A DNA stretch of 11,104 bases from CALACW01 sp002431305 (GTDB lineage: Bacteria > Bacillota > Clostridia > Oscillospirales > Acutalibacteraceae): NCBI GenBank assembly GCA_937890355.1, contig CALACW010000142.1, positions 1 through 11,104 on the forward strand, given 5' to 3'. Within the stretch, counting starts at the first letter, position 1, and every line of letters starts with the position of its first letter. Below, piece after piece: positions 6,412-11,104 of the stretch. A program made the translations under genes and the position numbers. The notes below the pieces were generated by a model. That model saw only the letters and a list, made by a program, of their open reading frames with translations. It was not told where the DNA came from and made no database searches.

Positions 6412-7251
6412 TTATTTCTTTACGTTTTCGCTGCCGTCAAACGCCGAAATATCGATCTGAGCCGATGACGGTAAATTTATATCCGTAAGTTTCGGGCAAT
6501 CCGCAAACGCCCTCGAGCCTGCAAATTCAACCTTGTTCATTCCCTCGATTTTTTCTAGCTCGGAGCAGAGCGAAAATGCTCCGGCACCTATAAACGTTAC
6601 TGAATCGGGAACAAAAACAGTCTTTATAAGCGTATAGGCAAACGCATTCGGGTCGATTTTTTCGACTCCGTCCTCTATAACGAGATTTTCAACACCGCTC
6701 TGTGCAAACGCGCTGTCGCCTACAATTTTGAGCGTTGACGGAATCGTTACGTCCTTAATCGAAGTACAGCCCGAAAACGCGCACTCATCGAGAATCGTAA
6801 GTTTTGAGGGCATCTTTACATCCGATAGTGAAACGCAGTCGGCAAAAGCATATCTGCCTATTGTAGTAACCGAATCTGGAATAACGACCTTAGTAAGTCC
6901 AGAACAACCCGAAAACGCGTAGTCTCCGATTGACGTAACGGTGTCGGGTATTATAATTTCAGAGAGAAACGCGCAGTTTTTAAATGCCTCGGAATCGATT
7001 GAAACAACGCCGTCGGCAAATTTAACGGACGTATAGCTGTTTTTGACATTTTCGCTGTATCCCTTAAATCCTGAGCCGTTTACAACGGGGATATTATTCT
7101 CCACGTCATTTTCCCACACGGTTTTGCTTGTCGGTTCGCCGGTAGGCTCTATATCGTCATTCGAAGATCGGACTTTATTTATTATCAAACCCGCCGCAAC
7201 GCCGAGCACAATGACTATGACAAGAATTATAATACTTTTCTTATTTTTCAT
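6412..7251 (-). CDS. Membrane-anchored BspA-like LRR_5 surface protein
   Basis: The start chosen is ATG at 7251 (279 residues): AGGAAAGG at 7268-7261 is nine bases away, whereas the in-frame ATG at 7260 touches that site directly. Residues 5-24 form a hydrophobic anchor (IIILVIVIVLGVAAGLII) after MKNKK. A polar stretch with Pro/Thr follows (to about 55), then about nine tandem ~23-residue repeats of the form IPDSVTTIGRYAFADCxxLxxV (about 75-270), typical of LRR_5 (Treponema/BspA-like) proteins. Such repeats usually mediate binding to proteins or glycans at the surface. There is no dockerin or LPxTG signal here, so the N-terminal segment is the anchor. The start overlaps the GH3 stop by 11 bases, implying translational coupling. 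A bidirectional terminator follows the stop. The ligand is unknown. Confidence 0.9.
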   Translation of the reverse strand: MKNKKSIIILVIVIVLGVAAGLIINKVRSSNDDIEPTGEPTSKTVWENDVENNIPVVNGSGFKGYSENVKNSYTSVKFADGVVSIDSEAFKNCAFLSEIIIPDTVTSIGDYAFSGCSGLTKVVIPDSVTTIGRYAFADCVSLSDVKMPSKLTILDECAFSGCTSIKDVTIPSTLKIVGDSAFAQSGVENLVIEDGVEKIDPNAFAYTLIKTVFVPDSVTFIGAGAFSLCSELEKIEGMNKVEFAGSRAFADCPKLTDINLPSSAQIDISAFDGSENVKK

Positions 7252-9706
7252 CACTGTCATCCTTTCCTACGCTGAATTTCGCCGAAACGAGTTTAACAAG
7301 GCACGGTGCAAGTTTTTTACCGTTGAGAAAATCAACGACAGCCTCGCCCATTTTCTCGTTAAACATTCCTCCGCTCATCGCAACAAGCGAGCGGATCGGC
7401 ATCTCCATAGCGCCCGAAACTATCATCTGAGCGTCGGTTTTTCCGCCGACAACGGGCGCAAAGAGTTTTACAATCGACTCAACTCTGTCGGCGTGAGGCG
7501 TGCCGAGCGCGTCGCCTATCGAATTATTAATCGTAAGGGGAAGAGAAGGGATATCCGTTTCAATTTTTCTGCCCGTGAGCGATTCGAAATCTTTACACGT
7601 AAGAGACGACACCGCGGGAGAAGAATAAATTTCATTTGTCTCATCCGAATACGGGCTGTCATAATTTTTGAATCCGCTTAAAATAAATCTGTCGCGGAGT
7701 CTTATATCCTCGCTGGAAGAACCTATTAAAATATCATAGCTTCCGTTACAACATACAAACGATTTTTCGTTTACGTTATAATATGAAAAATCTTCGGGGG
7801 TAAGACGGAACGTTATACTCTTGCTCTCGCCGGGGTTAAGGAACACTTTTTCAAATCCCTTAAGCTCGATACGGCTTGAAAATACCTGACTGTCAAGCGG
7901 GCTTACATAAAGCTGTACAGCCTCGGCTCCGGGACATGAGCCTGTATTCGTAATCGTAACGCTGACGTTTGCACCGTGGTTTTCGAATATATTTTTATTA
8001 TCGGTTTTTATGTCGGAATACTTAAACTGAGTGTACGACAGTCCGTGACCGAACGGAAAAAGAACCTTTTTTGAGAAGGTCGAATAATATCTGTAGCCTA
8101 CGTAGATACTCTCCCTGTACTCGGACGTATCGGCAGTTCCGGGGAAATACTCATAGCACGGTGAGTCCGAAAGTCTCAGCGGAAACGTCTCGGGAAGTTT
8201 GCCCGACGGCGAAACAACGCCGAAAAGCAAATCATACTGAGCCTCGCCGACCGCCTCTCCGCCGAGATAGCACTCGAGTACGGACGACACGCTGTCAATC
8301 CACGGCATCTCTACGGGAGAACCGTTATGAAGAACGACGACAACGTTTTTCTGCACCTTGCAGACTTCTTTTATAAGTTTATTCTGATTTTCGGGCAGTC
8401 TCATGTGCTTTCTGTCAAAGCCCTCGGATTCATAGCTGTCGGGAAGACCGGCGAATATAACCGCCGTATCGCAGTCGGAGGCAAGCGTGACGGCTTCTTT
8501 TATAAGAGCGTCGTCCGTTTTATCCGAAGCGCAGTTGAATCCGCGCGCATATTTAACCCTCGGGTTATCCTTAACGCTGTCGAGAATTCCGCTGACTTTA
8601 TACGCTCTTATATGAGAGCTTCCGCCGCCCTGATAACGCGGTTTTTCAGCAAATTCGCCTATAAATACGGCTGTTTTCTTCTCGTCAAGAGGCAGAACGG
8701 AATTATCGTTTTTAAGAAGAACCGCGGTGTTGAGCGCGATTTTCTTTGCAGTCTCATGATGAACGGCTCTGTCGAACTCGAAACTCTGTCTGTTCTGTTT
8801 GAATTTAAATACGGCGTTTAGTATTCTCCTGCACGCCTTGTCAAGGTCGGATTCTTCAATCGAACCCGCCTTCAGCGCTTTTCTTATATTACGCTCTCCT
8901 ACGCCGTAGCTTGCAGGCATCTCGAGGTCAAGACCGGCTTTAAGTCCCTTGCTTCTGTCCTTTACCGCACCCCAGTCGGAGACGACAAATCCTTTATATC
9001 CCCATTCTTTTTTAAGAATATCGGTAAGGAACAGCGTCGATTCTGAAATCTGCTCACCGTTTACTCTGTTATACGAACACATAACGGAGTAAGGATTGCT
9101 TTTCTTAACCGCGGTCTCAAATGCTTTTAAATATATTTCTCTCAGCGCACGCTCGTCAACTTCGGCGCTTACCGTCATACGTCGTTTTTCCTGATTGTTC
9201 ACTGCAAAATGCTTTAACGAAGCGCCCGTGCCCGTCGACTGAACACCGTCGATATACGAAGCCGCAAGCTCGCCCGTAAGATACGGGTCCTCAGAAAAAT
9301 ACTCGAAATTTCGTCCGCCCAGAGGAGAACGCTTAATATTAATCGCGGGACCTAAGAGTACGGCGATATCCTCCGCCTGACACTCCTCGCCGAGCGTTCT
9401 GCCCGTTTCGTATACTAATTTTTTATCAAACGACGCCGCCAGCGCGCTCGCCGCGGGGAAACATACGGCGGTTATAGACTTGCTTACGCCGAGATGATCG
9501 CCTCCGTCGGGCTGTTTACGCAGTCCGTGAGGTCCGTCGCTGAGCATTATCGACGGAATATGAAGCCTGTCAATATTGACTGTTCTCCAAAAATCCTTGC
9601 CCGAAACGAGCAATATTTTTTCATCGAGAGTCAAAAGCGAGACAAGCTCGTCGAGAGTCATTGTATTATCTTTTATTTCCTGAGTGCTGTTTTTCTTTTT
9701 ACCCAA
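7241..9706 (-). CDS. GH3 family beta-glycosidase (beta-glucosidase-like), cytoplasmic
   Basis: Glycoside hydrolase family 3 retaining exo-enzyme. Domains (numbered from the GTG at 9715): a TIM-like barrel, about 20-305, with SDGPHGLR (59-66), GGRNFEYFSEDP (133-144), KHFAVNNQE (168-176) and GFVVSDWGA, where Asp247 is the nucleophile; an alpha/beta sandwich, about 325-560, with YESEGFDR carrying the likely acid/base (Glu431, less likely Glu429); an Fn3-like domain, about 590-690 (GAEAVQLYVSP); and an extra ~130-residue C-terminal extension after it. There is no signal peptide, so it should act on imported oligosaccharides. A GTG at 9715 starts three bases after the upstream stop with its SD (AAGGGG) practically touching it; the TTG at 9706 has that SD at proper spacing and is chosen. 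It is the middle gene of a tight operon: 12 bases after the PF13200-like gene and overlapping the LRR gene. Substrate (beta-glucoside, xyloside or other) cannot be read. Confidence 0.95.
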   Translation of the reverse strand: MGKKKNSTQEIKDNTMTLDELVSLLTLDEKILLVSGKDFWRTVNIDRLHIPSIMLSDGPHGLRKQPDGGDHLGVSKSITAVCFPAASALAASFDKKLVYETGRTLGEECQAEDIAVLLGPAINIKRSPLGGRNFEYFSEDPYLTGELAASYIDGVQSTGTGASLKHFAVNNQEKRRMTVSAEVDERALREIYLKAFETAVKKSNPYSVMCSYNRVNGEQISESTLFLTDILKKEWGYKGFVVSDWGAVKDRSKGLKAGLDLEMPASYGVGERNIRKALKAGSIEESDLDKACRRILNAVFKFKQNRQSFEFDRAVHHETAKKIALNTAVLLKNDNSVLPLDEKKTAVFIGEFAEKPRYQGGGSSHIRAYKVSGILDSVKDNPRVKYARGFNCASDKTDDALIKEAVTLASDCDTAVIFAGLPDSYESEGFDRKHMRLPENQNKLIKEVCKVQKNVVVVLHNGSPVEMPWIDSVSSVLECYLGGEAVGEAQYDLLFGVVSPSGKLPETFPLRLSDSPCYEYFPGTADTSEYRESIYVGYRYYSTFSKKVLFPFGHGLSYTQFKYSDIKTDNKNIFENHGANVSVTITNTGSCPGAEAVQLYVSPLDSQVFSSRIELKGFEKVFLNPGESKSITFRLTPEDFSYYNVNEKSFVCCNGSYDILIGSSSEDIRLRDRFILSGFKNYDSPYSDETNEIYSSPAVSSLTCKDFESLTGRKIETDIPSLPLTINNSIGDALGTPHADRVESIVKLFAPVVGGKTDAQMIVSGAMEMPIRSLVAMSGGMFNEKMGEAVVDFLNGKKLAPCLVKLVSAKFSVGKDDSDEK

Positions 9707-9718
9707 GGTTCTCACCCC

Positions 9719-10999
9719 TTATTCATAATCTGAATCCGCACTGTACAATGCGAAATAATTTATTTCATGAGACATCAGAGCCGCCGCCTGCTCGCTCGAA
9801 GCGTCGTTTGATTCAATCAGCGGAATCATTTTTGCTCCGCTTTGGCTTTTTGCAATAACGCTTCCGCACGCATACGCAGCATTCGAAATGAACATATACG
9901 GTTTTTCGGACGGCTTTTCAAATGTTTCCGAATCTATTTTCATATTATCCGGCTGTTTTGACAGCCTCATATCAACGTAGACGCAAGCGCTCTTTTCATT
10001 GAGCAGATAACCGCCCGCCGGAGGTGTCGAAAGCGCCGAATTTAGACTTACAAAAACGGAAACCGCTGTTTTTGAAGAATATTTATCAATCGTCTTTTTG
10101 ACAAACTGAGCCATTCTCTCGTTTACGGCGTTCATATCCTTGCCGTCGGAGAACACCGCAGAATTAAAATTGGAACATACGGGCAGACTTACACTGTTGA
10201 GAATAATCTCGTTGACTCCCGCGTCGGCGACGTACGATATCATTGAATCGAGATATTCGTCAACGCCGTCGGTAAACGGGTCGAGCCACGCATAGCTGTC
10301 GGATGTATCGTTATACCACAGCGCGCCGGTTCTGTTTCCGTTCTCGTCTGTATCCGCGGAATTTCTGACAGAATAATCCGAAAGATAGCTGGAGGCAAAC
10401 GTGTCGGCATAACAGCTGAACAATGCGGAAACTCTGATTGAATTCTCGTCAAATTTACGCACTGCGGAGGCAAAATCGTCTGTTACATACTTTAGTGCGC
10501 CGGATGTAAGACGCGTTATATCCGACGGTCTGAATGCAAGATATCCCGCCGGGTCCTTTACGTCTATGATAACGCCGGTAACTCCCTTTTCTTTAAGAGA
10601 AGTACAGAGCTTGTCAATATCCTGGGTGTAAAGTTTGCTGTACGAAATAAATACGCTCCTGCCGTTAAGACTTGAGTCCGAATCATAGCCCGTTTCGCTC
10701 TGAGCCTTTGTAATATCCTCCGCCGGCAGACGGGAAACAGAAAATCCCGTATAAAACAAAACAAACGAAGCTATGAAAACGCATGCGAACAGAACCGCAA
10801 AAAATTTACGGTCACGTTTTTTTGACTCTGCGGACGTTTTGACGCCCGTATTGTTTCTGAATCCCTTTTCGTCCGCCTCGCCCGGAAAGTCGGAAGCAAA
10901 CCCGTAATATCCTCTCGAACGCGACACGTTCGGAGATTTTGAAACGCGGACGGAATCCTTTTTTTTCTTTTCTTTTCTAATAATATGTTTATCTTTCAT
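9719..10999 (-). CDS. Membrane-anchored PF13200 (DUF4015)-like putative glycoside hydrolase domain protein
   Basis: The start chosen is ATG at 10999 (426 residues); the longer frame to 11077 would run through the promoter. Residues 1-64 form a very basic cytoplasmic tail rich in Lys/Arg/Ser. Residues 66-85 are one membrane span, and the rest is extracellular. The domain opens with GVTGVIIDVKDPAGYLAF (about 138-155), the characteristic first strand of PF13200, and continues with WLDPFTDGVDEYLDSMISYV (238-257), which matches the family's 'W.(N/D)P....eY' block. The following block, usually GFDEIQFDYIRFP as I recall the family, reads GVNEIILNSVSLP (261-273). The acidic residues expected there are gone, so catalysis is doubtful and the protein may be a binding or structural relative. 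The family itself is only a predicted hydrolase. It is the first gene of the operon with GH3 and the LRR protein. The family call is moderately sure. Confidence 0.72.
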   Translation of the reverse strand: MKDKHIIRKEKKKKDSVRVSKSPNVSRSRGYYGFASDFPGEADEKGFRNNTGVKTSAESKKRDRKFFAVLFACVFIASFVLFYTGFSVSRLPAEDITKAQSETGYDSDSSLNGRSVFISYSKLYTQDIDKLCTSLKEKGVTGVIIDVKDPAGYLAFRPSDITRLTSGALKYVTDDFASAVRKFDENSIRVSALFSCYADTFASSYLSDYSVRNSADTDENGNRTGALWYNDTSDSYAWLDPFTDGVDEYLDSMISYVADAGVNEIILNSVSLPVCSNFNSAVFSDGKDMNAVNERMAQFVKKTIDKYSSKTAVSVFVSLNSALSTPPAGGYLLNEKSACVYVDMRLSKQPDNMKIDSETFEKPSEKPYMFISNAAYACGSVIAKSQSGAKMIPLIESNDASSEQAAALMSHEINYFALYSADSDYE

Positions 11000-11045
11000 C
11001 TTTACCGAACCAAATACTGTATTTAAGTAAACGACACTTGATTTT

Positions 11046-11074
11046 ATTTTACTATATTTTGAAAATAAATACAA
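11046..11074 (-). promoter_or_regulatory. Putative sigma-A promoter of the PF13200-GH3-LRR operon
   Basis: Minus-strand TTGTAT (11074-11069) and TAAAAT (11051-11046) are 17 bp apart, giving a leader of about 40 bases to the ATG at 10999. The remaining 11075-11104 is AT-rich with nothing recognisable. Confidence 0.55.
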
Positions 11075-11104
11075 CACAAAGAATTAAAAATAAAAAGAAA
11101 AAAG

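Noticed and set aside
7043..7681. 212-aa plus-strand frame across the LRR/GH3 junction
   Set aside because: It is antisense to two well-supported genes, with Arg-rich shadow composition and no ribosome site.
11000..11077. N-terminal 26-residue extension of the PF13200-like protein
   Set aside because: The region contains the -10 box of the putative promoter and its residues look non-coding; ATG at 10999 is the better start.

Overview
The window looks like a chromosome segment of a spore-forming, gut-type Clostridia (Oscillospirales/Ruminococcaceae-like). The evidence is the rpsT / gpr / spoIIP neighbourhood found in Firmicutes, strong AAGGAGG-type ribosome sites, surface proteins with BspA-like leucine-rich repeats, a dockerin of the 'AADAR..LR.SA.L' type, and plant- or host-glycan hydrolases (GH95, GH3). 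The taxonomic placement is an inference from gene content.

Layout. (1) 1-1420: the C-terminal ~60% of a GH95 alpha-L-fucosidase-family enzyme on the + strand, closed by a strong terminator. (2) 1421-3085: a decayed surface-protein zone. It holds a headless dockerin/LRR fragment (+) and, facing it, the start of a secreted protein broken by a one-base frameshift (-). (3) 3086-3987: a minus-strand unit of promoter, rpsT (ribosomal protein S20), a 58-aa membrane protein and a terminator. A 284-bp inverted-repeat element with 23-bp perfect ends and a Y-shaped internal fold sits between the small gene and its terminator. (4) 4055-6259: the divergent sporulation unit gpr (germination protease) - spoIIP (engulfment cell-wall hydrolase) - a 52-aa secreted/membrane peptide overlapping the end of spoIIP. 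(5) 6253-6400: two 37-bp direct repeats with inverted arms, then a bidirectional terminator. (6) 6412-11074: a tight minus-strand operon with its own promoter. It encodes a membrane-anchored PF13200/DUF4015-like protein, a cytoplasmic GH3 glycosidase with a C-terminal extension, and a membrane-anchored LRR_5 protein whose start overlaps the GH3 stop.

How the parts work together. gpr and spoIIP act in the spore programme (SASP degradation at germination; septal peptidoglycan removal in engulfment). rpsT is housekeeping and divergent from gpr, as in Bacillus. The operon at 6412-10999 links a predicted extracellular glycan-related domain, a cytoplasmic beta-glycosidase and a surface LRR scaffold, which suggests oligosaccharide use or surface recognition; its substrate cannot be read from the sequence.

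The strongest candidates for something undescribed are the 284-bp inverted-repeat element, the two small membrane proteins, the paired 37-bp repeats, and the PF13200-like protein whose expected acidic motif is replaced.
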